DNA from: Tolypeutes matacus
Lineage: Eukaryota; Chordata; Mammalia; Cingulata; Chlamyphoridae
Direction: 5' to 3'
NCBI GenBank assembly: GCA_026826555.1
Contig: JAKSZT010054215.1
Location: forward strand, 25,883,155-25,947,154
Length of the DNA stretch: 64,000 bases
Shown here: positions 9,648-22,362 of the stretch, piece after piece
Layout: every line of letters starts with the position of its first letter
Position numbering within the stretch: the first letter of the stretch is position 1
Notes under the pieces: model-generated
Databases searched by the model: none
Seen by the model: the letters and a program-made list of their open reading frames with translations, nothing else
What the model was told of the DNA's origin: nothing
Made by a program: the position numbers and the translations under genes

Positions 9648-10160
9648 TAGTTTGCTAAAGACTGCCAAACAATATACCAGAAATGGATTGGCTTTTACAA
9701 TGGGGATTTATTAACTTATAAGCTGACAGTTCTGAGGCTGTGAAAGTATCCAAAGCAAGGCATCATCAGAAGATGCTTTCTCTCTGAGCTCCAGCTGTGG
9801 GCGATCAGGCACATGATAGCATCTGATCGTCTCTCCTGTCTCCTCCAGGCCTTGTTGCTTTCAGATTCTGGCTAAGGCCACTCTCTCAGCTTCTGTATTC
9901 CATTGATTTCAGCTCTGGCCCCCAGGGAATTTGCTCTCAGCTTCTGGATTCCTCTCTGTCTCTGTGGCTTTTTATACCTCTATTTATAAAAGACTCCAGT
10001 AAGAGGATTAAGACCCACTCTGGGTTACACAGCCTAATTAAAGGCCCTTAAATGAAGTAATTTAATAAGTTCCCACCTACAATTAGTTCACGTGCACAGG
10101 AATGGATTAGCTTTAAGAACAAGATTTTCTAGCATCCACAAAAACTTCAAACTGCCACAT
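9648..10160 (-). mobile_element. Solo LTR, MaLR/ERVL type
   Basis: The + strand reads TAGTTTGCTAAAGACTGCCA, then ATTGGCTTTTACAATGGGG, then a TTTATTAACTTA block, the reversed 3' end of a MaLR-like LTR. It is followed about 300 bp later by GGATTAAGACCCACTCTGG. The same pattern is found in sense orientation at 61640-62068. No internal retroviral genes are present, so it is a solo LTR. Confidence 0.75.
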
Positions 10161-10609
10161 TTTCCTTAAAAGCTTACTGGTTAGTGTTGAAGTATGACTA
10201 TAATGTAACATAAAGTAATAGGATTTATTTTTTTAATATTATTTCACATTTGAATAACTTGTAGTCTTTTGAAGAGATAACTTGGGAGATTTTATGTTTA
10301 TTGCAACAATGCTGCCACTACCTAAAATATTTTCAAACTTTTTTTTGAAAAATTCTTTCATGTTTTTTGACACATTCATTAGAGTGTAGCAACTGTTTTG
10401 TTAATTCTTAATATTTTGAAAATGGATTCAAGTTTTAGAGAGTACTCAATATCTTTCAGGATAAAATCTATGAAATAATATGATTACTTATTTAAATTTA
10501 TATTTAAATGATTTATTATGTAGTAGACAGGAAGGAGAATTGACATCTAATTATGATATGCAATTACAAAGAAATGCATGTTGCCAACCACCCCCAGGAT
10601 AGTAATATT
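10161..10609. other. Unique AT-rich DNA
   Basis: No feature seen. Confidence 0.5.
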
Positions 10610-10860
10610 ACAAGAACAAGAACTTGTTAAGGGTCTAGTATCTTCCAGCCACTGTATGGGATAATTAAATCATATTATTTTATTTAATCTTCACAGCAAC
10701 CCAATATTATTTTTCCCATCATCAGATGAAAATATTGAGGCTTACTGGCTTAGTTCACATTCTCAAGGTCACACAGCAAAAGGAAATAAAATATTTCAAA
10801 TTTACGTTTATATAAATCCATAACCCATGTTCTTGCCACTATTTACATTGTTCTGAAGTA
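10610..10860 (-). repeat. MIR SINE
   Basis: Reverse-complemented MIR order: TTTAATCTTCACAGCAACCC, then CATCAGATGAAAATATTGAG, then CAAGGTCACACAGC, then CCCATGTTCTTGCCACT. Confidence 0.8.
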
Positions 10861-11394
10861 CTCTCTCCCAAATGCTTTAATCTTTGTGAGTAAGAGTGGC
10901 ATTAATGGAGCAATTACATAATCTATCTATATAATGGAATTAAGGGCAATGTTTATTTGGATGTACAATTTCTGATGTGTTTATAAAAAGAGGTTCCATA
11001 CATTTTTAGATACACTTCTTATATTCTGGTAATTTTACAAATTCAAATGCAAATCACAAAGTACTGATTTTATCTAAATATTAATAGAATATTTGTTCAT
11101 TTAAGTGGAACTGAACTATGAGCAATTGAATATGATAAAATGTATCAAGCCTTTTAATATCTACGGTTATTAAGTTAATGAAAATCTTTGTAGAAATTCT
11201 AATATTAACTATTTCATTTATTAGAACAATGGCTATAGAAAGCAGGTCTTTTAACATGTTTTCATTAAACATGAGTTTATTTTTTACCATGCACTTTTCT
11301 CTAAAACTCTTGTCTATCTTTGCTTAATGATACTAAATCCTTTTGATTTCTTTCCTGCTTTCCTTATTGTTTATTCTCTAACTGCTTTGCTAAT
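10861..11394. other. Unique AT-rich DNA
   Basis: No feature seen. A 69-codon minus-strand frame here has the skewed composition of AT-rich non-coding sequence. Confidence 0.5.
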
Positions 11395-11660
11395 TTGTAT
11401 TTTTCTCAATTCTGCACTTTAAAATGGATATTCTTCAGATCTAGTATTGAGCCATCTTCATTTCTTACTCTTTCTATTGTTAAAACGCTTGCCCCAAGTC
11501 TAAACTCCTTTTCCTTCTGCAAACTTGCTCCTCCACAAAATGTTGGTGAACAGTATTTCCATATACCAAATCACACAGCCTATGAGAAACAAAACAAAAT
11601 AGAAAAGCACCCCTGCACTCGCTCAAACCCGAGTCATCTTTGATCCCGGATTTGGGAATC
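11395..11660 (+). repeat. Possible L2 LINE ORF relic
   Basis: The + frame includes LAPSLNSFSFCKLAPP and, near 11620, AAACCCGAGTCATCTTTGAT. These resemble the L2 segment with an ELLIFPPKPAPP-like motif followed by the NLGVIxD motif. Heavily diverged. Confidence 0.35.
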
Positions 11661-11969
11661 ACTGTGCAGGCCACACCAGACCAAGCTCCATGTTTATCAT
11701 TTACCAAGACATCAATTCTTATGGCCATTGCATATGTGAGGAAACTCTCACCAAGAATTACTTTATAGCTGTCCAGTTAACAAAGAAAATAGAGAAGCCT
11801 CTGTCCACAGGTGTGGATAAAATTGAAAGGTTTCTCCCTGCATTGCTTTGTTCTCAGCTAGCAAAATGTCCTTTCCTGGTGGTCCTTTCCTTCTGGTCTC
11901 AGTGTCATCTTGACAGGGACCTGATAAACCAATCTTTGCTAAGGTAGTAATAATAATAATGTTAAGTGA

Positions 11970-12215
11970 GTTAATAAATAATAGCTACCATGTTTTGAGT
12001 GGTTACCTTGTCCTAGTCATTGGCCAAATCCATTGTGTCCATAATCTCTAGCTTTATCAACTTCTCTGCACAGCTAGAATCAGTACCTCATTGTATAGAT
12101 GAGGAGATTGAGGCTCAGAGAGGCACAGTGACCTGCCCAATGTCACACAGGTAGTGAGAGGTAAAGACAGGTTTTGTCCCATGTTAGGAATATTCCAAAG
12201 CCAGAACTCTTTTAC
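11970..12215 (-). repeat. MIR SINE
   Basis: Clear reversed MIR core: ATAGATGAGGAGATTGAGGC, then TCAGAGAGGCACAGTGACCT, then ATGTCACACAGGTAGTGAGA. Confidence 0.8.
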
Positions 12216-14959
12216 TATTCCATGTTACCATGGCTTAAAGGCTTATTATCTCTTGCAGAACTATTTCCATTTAAAAAGAGAGTTTACAGAAACAATACCT
12301 TAGAGTAACGAGCATATCTCTAAGGACAGATTTTCAAGAATTATTGATTTTTATTTCTTTCCATTGCAATTAGCAGAAAAACCTACTTACAAGTTGTTTA
12401 AACAAATTTGAGTTTATTTTTAGAAAATGTTGGCAGGTAGGCAGTGATATGGTTGGTACACAGATTCAACAGTTTCATTAAAGACCAAGGTTTTTTCTAA
12501 CTTTCAACTCCACAATTCTTAGCAAGTTGGATTTTCATCTCATGGTCAAAATGACTTTCATTCAAAATAGGAAAGAGGAGGAAGGAAGGGCTCTAGCCAC
12601 ATTTATTTCCTTTTAGCATAAACACAAAAGTTTTCCTAGAACTCCCAAACAAACGTTCATGTATATTTCATTGGCCAGAACTGTGTCACTTGGCCACTTC
12701 TAGCTGTAAGAGAGGTTAGGAAAGCAGAGTTATCCCTTAGGGCTATGCACCTAACTGCAGGACTCAATTAGCAAGGTAGAAGGGAATAATGATGGATATT
12801 AGATAGGCAACTCGCAGCATCTGCCACCCTTTGTAAAGTATATATTAAACCCCTTCCATGTTCCCAAAGCCTTTATCTTTGTCACCTTTATATCTCTAGT
12901 ACCTATCACAATACATTAACTATTTTAAATGCTTACTAATTTCTTGTTTGTTCAATAAGATAAGAATCTATAAATGCTTTAATATTGTTTTTCCCAAATC
13001 AGCCTTGAACAATAGCCTCAATGGAGAGTTGAAGGAAAAAAAGAATAAAAGAGAGGCAGAAAGAAAGGGGCATGAGGAATGAGAGAAAATGGGGAGAATA
13101 AATGAAATACCCCAAGTTTCTAGCAATTCCGGAAAGAGAAACAAAACCAACGTGAGAAAGAATTCTAATCTTGTTAAAGGACAGAAAAGTTATCTTGACT
13201 TTGCAGCCCTCGGGTCCCTGCCATGACCTGGTAAAACCTCAGACATGACTGGCTAACCTCTGCTCTACCCTGGGCACTTGCCAGCACTGGAAGGCACACT
13301 GAATCAGTGCAGGGCTGGGTACCGGCAAGCACCAAGAGTCATATCAGGGTCCATTTCTAAGCTTGGTTCTGGAAGCATGTAAGAGATATAGAACTTTCAG
13401 GTCAAGCATTACTTTTCTAATGAGGAAAGTGCATCAGTGAAATACATTTGCTCTTTTCCTCACCAAAATACAAAAAGGTTGCCAATGCACCCTCTCCCTC
13501 ACCCCAGATTTAATTTGTTTTCCTCCTTGTTCACATGTGTTGATCAAATGCACACTCTCTAGAGTCTTCCAGACTGAAAGAGTGGGGTGGGCAACACAGA
13601 GTAGCAGAGAACGATGTCTGTTTCTGTGCACGATCAGAGCGTGGCTGCTGCCAGCACTTCAGGAGAAGAGGACAGCCTGGCCTGGCCACAGGCTAACCTC
13701 TGGATCACTGGTTCTCTTGCCACTGTGCTCAAGTAGGCCCCCAGGGTCTTGCTCCAACAAACACTCAACCATTAGAGTGTAAATAGCAATATGGCAAGTC
13801 TCAGTTCAATTTGTTTTATAACAAGCTGTTGTGGTAAAGGATTTAACTAGGGTGGAATTCTCTAATGACCACAACTGGCCCTGATGTACAGGCCAATTTA
13901 AAGCCAGTGTTTACAAGTTGCCAAATACTTGGAAACAAAGTCAAGAAAGATTGTGTTGTGTTTTTTTTTGGGGGGGGGGGGTGGTGGTGGTTATAAATTC
14001 AGTTACTTCCTAGACACTAAATGCATGGATTTTTAAATAGCCAGATAGCTTAAACAAATTAAAGCAAGAAAATCCTCTCCCAACATTTCACATAGAAGAG
14101 AAATGCCTTGGCTTGAATTACTACCTTTGGGCTTGATAAAATTGTAACTTTCCAGAACTGTTGTTTTCAACAACACTCTTTCCTGCAGACCTCTATTTGA
14201 AATATTTATACCAATGCTCTAGCAATTTCTCAAATGGGTTTCAGCATTGAGAAGTAGGGAGTGAATACCACAGATGGCACCTGTTTTTGAGCTATGGTCT
14301 CTGAACAAAACTAGCTAATTTGCTCTATACTCATCCTGCCCTGAGAATTCCTGATTCCCTCATTACCAGCCATGCCAAAGCACACCTGTGGCCAGGCAAT
14401 ACTTGTTCCAAGCCCAGGGGCCACTGGGTAAAGAGTTCCTATAAAGCCTTAACCTAGAAAAAGGAAAGTGAGTTATTATTGAATCACAGTTAAGTTTCTT
14501 GCCATTATACATACCTGCCCTAGAGTTGGAGGATCTTAGAATTTCAGAGCTTGAAAAAAACCATGAAGCACATAAAAATCGCAAAATTGCCCTGTGAAAG
14601 AGAATCATATGGAAAGCTTGGGAGCAATCTGTATTACAGAAAAAAAAATTCAATAGACCTGAGATGCCTAAAATCAGGGGTAAAAGATCTGTTCAACTTT
14701 ATTAGGCAAAATTCTCCTGGCAAGCATTGGATTCTAGCTTGTGTCCTTCATGGATCAGCTAATAACTGGGTGTCCCATTGAACATTTATATATTTTTAAG
14801 TTAAAACCAATTAAATTGGTAGAAATGTTAGAATGTGACTCTCTAGAAATGCCTATGGTCTCAGTGGGAGTGATAAGTACCTTTCCCTAGATTTTCCTAT
14901 GAGTTTCTTGCAGGCATGTAACAAGTCTTATTTAGGTTTTATCCTTAGATTTTTCAAAA
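12216..14959. other. Long unique stretch without recognised gene or repeat
   Basis: Mixed AT-rich sequence. Short frames near 13434-13782 and 14363-14781 occur on both strands without matching start contexts, splice pattern or known domains. A T9G12 tract lies at about 13961-13981, followed by a short GTG repeat. Confidence 0.45.
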
Positions 14960-15970
14960 GAGTCACTTTTTGACAAATATTATTGAATGCCTATTAAATC
15001 CTAAGCCTGTTCTAGTCACTGGGAACATAGAAGTTAACAAAATAGACTATTCCCAGGGAACGTATATTCCAGTGGGAGGAGACACATGGGAAACAAAATA
15101 AATAGTAAATAATGTAATGTATAAGAAGGTGAAGTGTACTATGTCAAGAAAATTTTAAAAAGAGAAATAAAACAAGATTGATAGAAAAATAACACTAGTG
15201 GATACCACAATTTTTAAAACCGTGGTCCAAAAAGTCCTTTTTGAGGTCATATTTGAGCAAAGATTCGAAGGAAGTGAGCAACTATGACATCTGAGAGAAG
15301 ACCATCCTTGGAACAGAGTATAAAAGGGAAAAGGGCCCTGAAGAAGGAGCATGCCTGATCCATTTAAGAGATCAATGAAACCAGTGCTGCTGGAGTAGGA
15401 TAATGGGGAGAGAACAGGAGGAGAGGTCAGAGAGGCTAAGGAAGCTAGATCGTGGACAGCCTCATAAACCTCTGAGATTCTTTATTCTGTACTCTGAGTG
15501 AGATGGGAAGCCATTGGAAGGTTTTAAGTGTGAGAATAGACTGAAGATAGACAACAATGGAAGCTAGCAGATATATTAGGAGGCCATTGTGTTAATAAAG
15601 GGAAGAAAAGGTGATAGCTTGGGAAATGGTGAGATCTGGTCAAATTTTGGATTTATTTTAAAGGTGGATTTTAAACATTTGCTGATGCACTGGATGTGGG
15701 GGTAGAAAAAAGAGTCAAAGATGATTCAAGATTTGGGGCTTGAACAATTGTACAGATTTTTTGCCTTTCTAACTGCAAAACAAAGATGGGAAAGATATGT
15801 CACTCAGGTTCATGGAAGAATGCTCAAAAATTCTTTTTTGAATATGTTCAGTTTGAAGTTATATCCAATTGAAGATACTGAAGAGGTCATTGGGTATATA
15901 AGTAAGGCATTCAAAAGAGAAATCAGGCCTAGAGATACAAATTTGAGGTCCAATCCCTATACCTCAATAA
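14960..15970 (-). mobile_element. L2 LINE, 3' portion with ORF2 relic
   Basis: On the + strand the reversed L2 3' end (TATTATTGAATGCCTATTAA) leads into GAGATGGGAAGCCATTGGAA. The reverse complement of the latter encodes the conserved LKTxQWLPI motif near the C terminus of L2/CR1-type ORF2. A minus-strand frame at 15155-15352 reads LPSNLCSNMTSKRTFWTT, part of the expected C-terminal tail. Further right, near 15920-15970, lies the region just after the YADD reverse-transcriptase motif. Decayed; L2 has been silent since early mammalian evolution. Confidence 0.8.
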
Positions 15971-16064
15971 ATATTAATTTTAAAAAAAGGATTCGTGGTC
16001 CCAACTGAGTAGTGCAATATTTTAAGAGACATTTCTCTTTGGGGAAGTGAGTCATTTCCTATCT

Positions 16065-16690
16065 TCATTTTCATTCATGCTTCATTCACTCACCAAACAA
16101 TATTTAATTATTGTTTATGTACTCAGCACTGTTCTGATATATGTATTGATGAATGTAATAGATTTTGTCCACACTCTCATGAGCTCATGGCCAAGAGAGG
16201 GAAAGAGGCAAGAGCCAGATCATTACAATGTATTGTGCTCAGTGCATGAATTATGCAGTAGAGGACCTTATAGGAGTAGGGACCAGTGATATATCACATA
16301 ATTAATGATTCAGGGATAGCTTCTTGGAAGAAGTGATATATTTTTAGTGAGATCTTAAGGATGAATAGGAAAAGAAATGTAAAGACAGAGGGGAAAACAA
16401 TTCAAGGCAAATCAAAACAACCTGGGAACTGAAATTGGAATTGAAAAAGAGTTCAATGTATTTTGGGAAATGCAGGAAGTTCAGTTTGCTTGCATGTGGA
16501 GTATAAGGTAGGAAGGGGATGGGGTAACCAGGACTGAAAATGTATAGTGCCTTGATAAAAATTTGGACTGTATCCTAAGTAAAATGGATTTTCATTGCAG
16601 AATAATAAGCAGGGGAATGACTTGATCATCTTTGAGATTTTTAAAGATTTGGCTGAAAGGTGCCACACTGGAATTAGTTTTGGTAACTAA
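16065..16690 (-). mobile_element. Second L2 LINE, 3' part
   Basis: The L2 end signature reappears (CATTCACTCACCAAACAAT, then CTCAGCACTGTTCTGATAT) and continues rightward with the usual order of blocks, including GGACTGTATCCTAAGTAAAA and CAGGGGAATGACTTGATCAT. The element is cut at about 16690 by an LTR-like insertion and resumes at about 17176. Confidence 0.75.
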
Positions 16691-17175
16691 GTAAGATAGT
16701 ATGGCAAAGAATGCTATTTTCCCTAGTACCTATTCTCTACTTTCCTTTTAGTAATAGAAACTTCTGATAGTCATCCATCATGGCCATTCAACTGAAGGCT
16801 ACTTTTCTCAACCTCCTTTGAAGCTAGTTAAACTCATGAAATTAAAGTTTAGGTATTTAGATGCAAGTAGAAATGAGGCGTGTAATTTCTACATCATGTT
16901 TTCCAAGGAATTTCCTTAGATTTGTACTGCCTCCTGTCCTTCTTCTCATGATCTGGACCATGAATATGATGCCAGCAAGCCAGCTTCCTCCATGAAAATG
17001 AGTACAGTATCCCAGGCCATGGGCAAGGAAATCTAAGTCCTTGGATGACCTTGTGGAGCAGAGACTCCTGTGTGTCCTGGACCACTTGCTTACCCCTGGG
17101 CTGTCACAGAAAACTAGACTTCTATCTTTTGAGCCATTATATTTTAAGCTGTATGTTACCTCAGCCTAGGCTATA
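16691..17175 (+). mobile_element. LTR-like element inserted in the L2
   Basis: Ends with GAGCCATTATATTTTAAGCT, then TGTTACCTCAGCCTAGGC, then CTGAGTAATATA. This is the 3' end pattern of old MaLR-type LTRs (a GCCA...TTTT block, TTACAGCAGCC-like block, TAATA terminus). The L2 sequence on each side is contiguous when this block is removed. The exact subfamily is not clear to me. Confidence 0.5.
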
Positions 17176-18000
17176 CCTGAGTAATATAGATGGCATGTGG
17201 AATGGTCTTAGGTAATAATGGGGATGAAGAGAAGAAGTTAGATTATAAAATAAGATGCAGAAGCCACAGAAGTAGTGAATGGTTAACATAAAGTAAATAG
17301 TTGATTAAAAAAAAGAGTCAGAGGTGCTAAGAAGCTTTCTACCTTGGATAACTAAATGCTTGGTGTGTCAATCAGTAATATGTGGAAACAGGAAAATAAA
17401 CAAGATCTGAGGAAAGATTATAAGTTTAATTTTGGGAATACTGAGTTTGTGGTAAATGTGGAGCTCCAGTAGAGATATCTAGTGAGTAGTTGGACATATA
17501 GCTCTGAAGATCAGGATACGGTTTGTCTGAGAGCTGGGTTTGGAGGTCATAAATTAAAGTTAAAGCCATAGATTGAGTAAAATGTCAAAAACAGTTTGTA
17601 AGAAGAAAAGAGAATAGAGTCTAGGGGAGACCCTGAAGGATAAATGAGGACAAGACAGAATTGAAGACCACAGGAAAAAACATGTCCAGAGTGATAAGAG
17701 AAAAAAATAGTCTCACAAAAGCTAAGAGAAGAGAGAATTTCAGGGAGCACAAAGTGGTAAAATGTGTCAACTGCCACTTAAAGGTAAGTAGTTGAGGACT
17801 AAAAGGTATTCATTGAAATTAACAACAGGGAGATCATTACAAACTTTGGCAAGAAAAGCTTCAAAAGGTATGAATGGAAAGAAATTTGTGAGTAGAAAGA
17901 GAATAAGTGGATATAGCAAGTGTAGACAATTCTTCGAGCAGTTTGGCTATAAAGTGCAGGAGTGAGATATCATGGTCCTAAACAGAAGGTGCACAGAAAT
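17176..18000 (-). mobile_element. Second L2 LINE, reverse-transcriptase part
   Basis: The minus-strand frame at 17547-17777 reads IYPSGSPLDSILFSSYKL, a decayed version of the VPQGSVLGPLLFSLY motif of the L2 reverse transcriptase. The YADD catalytic block that should follow is not readable in frame. At 17925-17960 the + strand shows the reversed block just upstream (ACAATTCTTCGAGCAGTTTG). Together with 16065-16690 this is one L2 copy of about 1.45 kb without the insertion. Confidence 0.7.
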
Positions 18001-19664
18001 TTATCTCATGCATTTTGGTTCACTTGCTTAGAAAGAAATATTATCATTCCAGAGATGAATTTTTACTTCACTTGATAACATTTATTGAATTTGCATTTTT
18101 TCATATTTTAAAGGGGAATAAAGATAAAGCCTTACAAACAGAAAACAGGTGGAAAAATAAAAGCAATAAAGGCTACAAAACAACAATTGTTTATTTTACC
18201 CATGTAATGTACAACAATCAATTTAATATTTTCTCACTGAAATTGGATCCACTATGTTCCTGGTTTTGAATGAATTTTCCTAAGAGATCAATACCAATTT
18301 ATTATTTTCTTATAATTGGTATGCAGATCTCTTTTTGTTAAAGCATCTGATAGTCTCATTCAATTGCTAATCTTAAGTTCTGGTTTTGATGTACACACAG
18401 AGATGATTATGAATACCTTAAAAAGCCAAACTCATCCTTGTCCAAATTGTTGAGCAGTCAGTCCTCCACTGCTTTGGATGGCTGAAAATCTTAACAAATA
18501 GAAACAAGCATTGAATCATAGAGAATATCTGTTGTACATATGGGATTTGAAACTTGAAATAAATTTTGAAGCATGCCAGACAGCCCAGCTTACCCCCATC
18601 TGTTAATAACAATTTTGGGGAGGACACCACCGAAATTGAGTATCCAATAATTTAATGACAGTCCAAGATATCTCAGGAGGTCTTTGCCAGAAATGTGTTG
18701 AATGGAGTCACTTGAGAGACCAACAAATGGAAGGAGGAGAAGACATGACAGGGAATAAAAGCCATGAAAGGAAATGTAGAAGTTAAATCTACAAGTTTGT
18801 TGTAGAAATGGGAGAGAAAAAGGAGGAGGAAAGGTTAATAGACAGCCTTTCATTTAAGGTCATGACAGTGAAACTTGCTCTCAGAAGCAATCCAGTGGCA
18901 GAAGATAGGCTGCTAAGAAGAAACTAAATAGTTCAGACTGCCTTTCAAACCAAATTTAACTGCACCCCTTCACACTCAGCCATGCACAAAGGCAAATGCC
19001 ACCCACTGTGACAAGCTACTAATTTCCTCCTAGATATCCAAAGCTTTCACAACAATTTGTAGGTAGTGAAATTTATTGAATAACAGTCTGCTTTCCTTGA
19101 CTTCACTAATAGGATATCATTGTTAGGTCAAAATCATCCCTGGGTGAAAAATGACATGATCTCATTCAATCTGAGAATATTTCTTCCCAATATTAATGAT
19201 AGTTAACATGTCAACATGTATTATCTTTATGTTATAATATTAAAGTGGACAAATGGTATTACAAAGAGATTAGACAATCCATTTATTCAGTCTAGGCTAC
19301 TTGTTCCGTCTTCTACGTTTTTAATGCCCCATCTGTATACTAGTTTCTGTTGCATAGTTTCACAAATGGTCTCAAGATTGTTTTAGGAAAGAATTTAAGG
19401 AAGTGATAGTCAAAAGTGATAGATCCTTTTTGTGGATCAGTACAGTCTGAAATTTGTAATTTCCCACAAGGATTGTGAAATTCCTTATAAGGTCAACGAG
19501 CCCAGCAATACTCATTTGTTTAAGATGGTCAAAAGAACTATCTTGTAAGGAAATAGTATATAAACTTTGAGCAGCCTTACATTGTAAGCAGAATGCTGTG
19601 TTTGAGTGTCATTTTACTCTTTGGATTCCCAAACCAGCAAAGAGGACTGGATAATAGTCAACTT
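18001..19664. other. Unique DNA, no gene seen
   Basis: Nothing recognised. Frames of 70-87 codons at 18418-18853 have no start context or domain that I can support. Confidence 0.45.
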
Positions 19665-19960
19665 GGCCATAGGAAGAAGAAATAATGTCAGACCAATCTA
19701 ATTTTCTTTTATGACAGAGTGACTAGCTTTGTAGATGGGAAAAGCAATAGGTGTAATATATTTTTCTTCAGGAAGGCTTTGACTATGTTCCCCAAGATAT
19801 GCTCATAAACAAGCCAGAAAAATATGGTTGCTTATTTATGTCAGATGTCAGATGTCAGATGTGTAGAGTCCAAGAGAGTACTTAACAATGATTCAGAGTC
19901 AACACACCAGAGCCCATGGAGAGGCTCTCCAAGTTTGCCCACAGTTCAAAATGTAGAACA
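19665..19960 (+). mobile_element. L3/CR1-type LINE reverse-transcriptase relic
   Basis: Across frame changes the + strand reads as TNLIFFYDRVTSFVDGKS-like residues, then RKAFDYVPQDMLINK and PEKYG. This corresponds to the CR1/L3 reverse-transcriptase block (DFSKAFDTVxHxxLxxKLxxYG). It then degrades toward the PQG region. This is one of the oldest mammalian LINEs. A triple CAGATGT repeat sits inside it (about 19842-19862). Confidence 0.55.
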
Positions 19961-20219
19961 ATGAGACATCATACTCCCTTAGAATTCAGGATGATTTACT
20001 GAGGACTTAGTAAAATGATTGACTTGAGTGTCAGTTGATGGAGTTTGAATAGGTTGGAATTCAATTATTTTTGGGATAATAGCTTTACAAAACTAGAGGG
20101 GAGCAGGTATTTTAGGGAGGAAAAATGAGAGGAAACGTGAAGTTCAATAGCAGATGTACCACCAGAGGAACTTGTGGATATGAGAATGCTAGGGCAGCAA
20201 CCAGACAACAGTGCTCTAG

Positions 20220-20330
20220 GGGTGATTCAGGACCAGTTACTCATTAGATATTAAATTAGGCAAATGATTTCACTCTTTGGGCCTTAGTTTCCTAATCTTT
20301 AAAATAGATAGATGGCAGAATAGAATGGAA
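20220..20330 (+). repeat. MIR-like fragment
   Basis: Sense MIR order: AGGCAAATGATTTCACTCTT, then GGGCCTTAGTTTCCTAATCT, then TTTAAAATAGATAGATGG. Confidence 0.55.
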
Positions 20331-20429
20331 TTAGATCAGACTTTCCTGAATGGTGTTCTGCCGGGCAAATATTGTATCAGTAAGAAAGTGTTCTGAGTTC
20401 ACAAATTGGGGGATAGTTGCACCCTATAT

Positions 20430-20630
20430 AACTGTCCTTCATTCATTCATTCTACAAATATTCATTGAGCATCGCCTTTATAAAAGGCACTATTCTAAAT
20501 ACTGGAAATATAGTAGTGAATAAAAGAGATCAAATCCTTCCTCTCCAAAGCTTATATTTTAGTTGAGGAATTTAAATAACCAACAGAAAGTCAAACAAAT
20601 ATAAAATATATCAGATGGAGAGTATTATAA
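20430..20630 (-). repeat. L2 LINE 3' end
   Basis: Reversed L2 terminus: TTCATTCATTCATTCTACAA, then ATTCATTGAGCATCGCCTTT, then GGCACTATTCTAAATACTGG, then an AATAAAAGAGATCAAATCCT block. Confidence 0.75.
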
Positions 20631-20639
20631 AAAAGAATA

Positions 20640-21045
20640 GAGTGGAAACTAGTAGATTAAAGATGGCTACAAATTGTTTGCCAGTCCTCCCATTGAAAGA
20701 TGGAGTCAAATTACCCTCCACTTGAATCTAGACTAATCATATTAATTTGTTTAACCAATAAAATGTGGCAGAAATGATGTCCAGGGACTTCAAAGGCTAA
20801 GTCACAAAAACCTTGCAGATTCCATTCAGGGCCTCTTGATATGAAAACACTGAGTGCAATATCCAACTACCCTGCTGAAGAGAAAACTTGGAGAGTTCCT
20901 GAAATTGTATGGAGAGGGAAAGAGCCTGCAGCCTTCCCTACTAACATGACAGGTATGTGACTGAAGCCATCTTGGATCCTCCAATTCAGGCCACCACCAG
21001 CTGACTAACACTGAATGACCCCAGTGATTATTCATCTTTTGGTCA
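20640..21045 (+). mobile_element. LTR, MLT1-like
   Basis: Blocks in the order of an MLT1-class LTR: AAATTGTTTGCCAGTCCTCC, GATGGAGTCAAATTACCCTC, TTTAACCAATAAAATGTGGC, GTGACTGAAGCCATCTTGGA. No internal region; old solo LTR. Confidence 0.6.
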
Positions 21046-21640
21046 ATGAGGTAAAAGGGTTCTAGGAAATGAGGGGCTTAACCCTGATGGTCTCTTAAAC
21101 TGATAGAGAAGATGAAGGTGGGAGGATGACAGACAGGTAAGAGAGGTTCTTATAAGTTGAAGGCAAATCTCTGATGGGCCCCAGGCCAGTCATGGCCATT
21201 GGGAGGATTGATTACTGAGAGTCCTCTGCTGTCAGTTCTATCAATGGTGACATTGAGGATGACAATGGTAGTGGTCCATTATGAACAAAATGGAATAACT
21301 CACGTAGATAACCTGGAGTACTATTTATTTTCCCAATGCATCACTTGACTGACTACTTCAGCAAGAAGTTCAGTACCTTACTGTTGAGATTTCTCCCTCC
21401 TTTGAACTGTCAAAGAATCCAGAAAGTTTGATCAGTTTTAAAAGATTCACAGGCCAAATATTAAAATATAGATATTTAACCAAAATACACCAAATATTAT
21501 AGCGGAAGAATCTTGGAAACAAAATCAATGCAAGGCTTCATATGAAGTCATAATTATATAAAGTTGATTTCATGGCTGCTTCTGCATCCAAACGAAGGGA
21601 CTGAGAAGCAATGGGTATTCTATTTTCACAATATCCAGAC
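21046..21640. other. Unique DNA
   Basis: Nothing recognised. Confidence 0.45.
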
Positions 21641-21644
21641 ATTA

Positions 21645-21755
21645 AGGTTAAAACAAGAAAAAAACAATTTGCTCCAGGTCACAAAGATAAGTGGAAGAGT
21701 CAATATTTGAATTGGTTGGCTCTCACTTCAAAACTCATGCCTTTCCTTGTTATTG
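21645..21755 (-). repeat. MIR fragment
   Basis: Reversed MIR 5' half: CTCCAGGTCACAAAGATAAG, then TTTGAATTGGTTGGCTCTC, then AACTCATGCCTTTCC. Confidence 0.55.
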
Positions 21756-22034
21756 GACCCTAATTCCTTTGAGAATTCTATGAAAGCTATGGAGTCTCCC
21801 CAGAAAGAAACGTTCATTTTTATATGATTTTGTGTCATATTTTAGGGAATTTATAGACCTCTTTCAGCCCAACACATGATTCCCAGGTTAGATCCCCCAC
21901 ATTAAACCATGCTGCCTCGTCTCTAAAAGCAAGCTACTTTAAGGTGTTATCTCCCACCGTCTTATCATGGTAGTGATGGCATCTTCAATTAGACAGTGGT
22001 CTAAAGGGAAGAAACAGAGCCCATAGTGTATTTA

Positions 22035-22260
22035 ATAGTTTCTCCTCTACCAGGCATCAAATCCTACTCATTCTTCAAGGACCTGCACAAGTTTATCATC
22101 CTCCACAATGCTTTTCCCTGTTGACATCTCCACAACACTTATCATCAGAGCCTCATGGGAAAACAATTCATCATATAATGACTTGTATCCTCAGTAATTG
22201 TTGCTATTTTCTGTTTCTATGCAGGTAGATTATAAAATGTTGTTCTTTGAATGACTATTT
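22035..22260 (+). repeat. L2 LINE 3' region
   Basis: The sense strand resembles the L2 segment with AATCCTACTCATTCTTCAAG followed by a CCTCCACAATGCTTTTCCCTG-type block and CACAACACTTATCATCAGA. Diverged. Confidence 0.5.
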
Positions 22261-22362
22261 CAGAAATGATGAAAAATAGAAAGTTTGTAGAAATCCTCAC
22301 ACTCATGACCATCATTAGGGGAACAACTGTTGTACATTGATAGCTTGAGATACCTCAACCTT

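Noticed and set aside
19842..19862. Three tandem CAGATGT units
   Set aside because: Too short to be more than a local slippage event.
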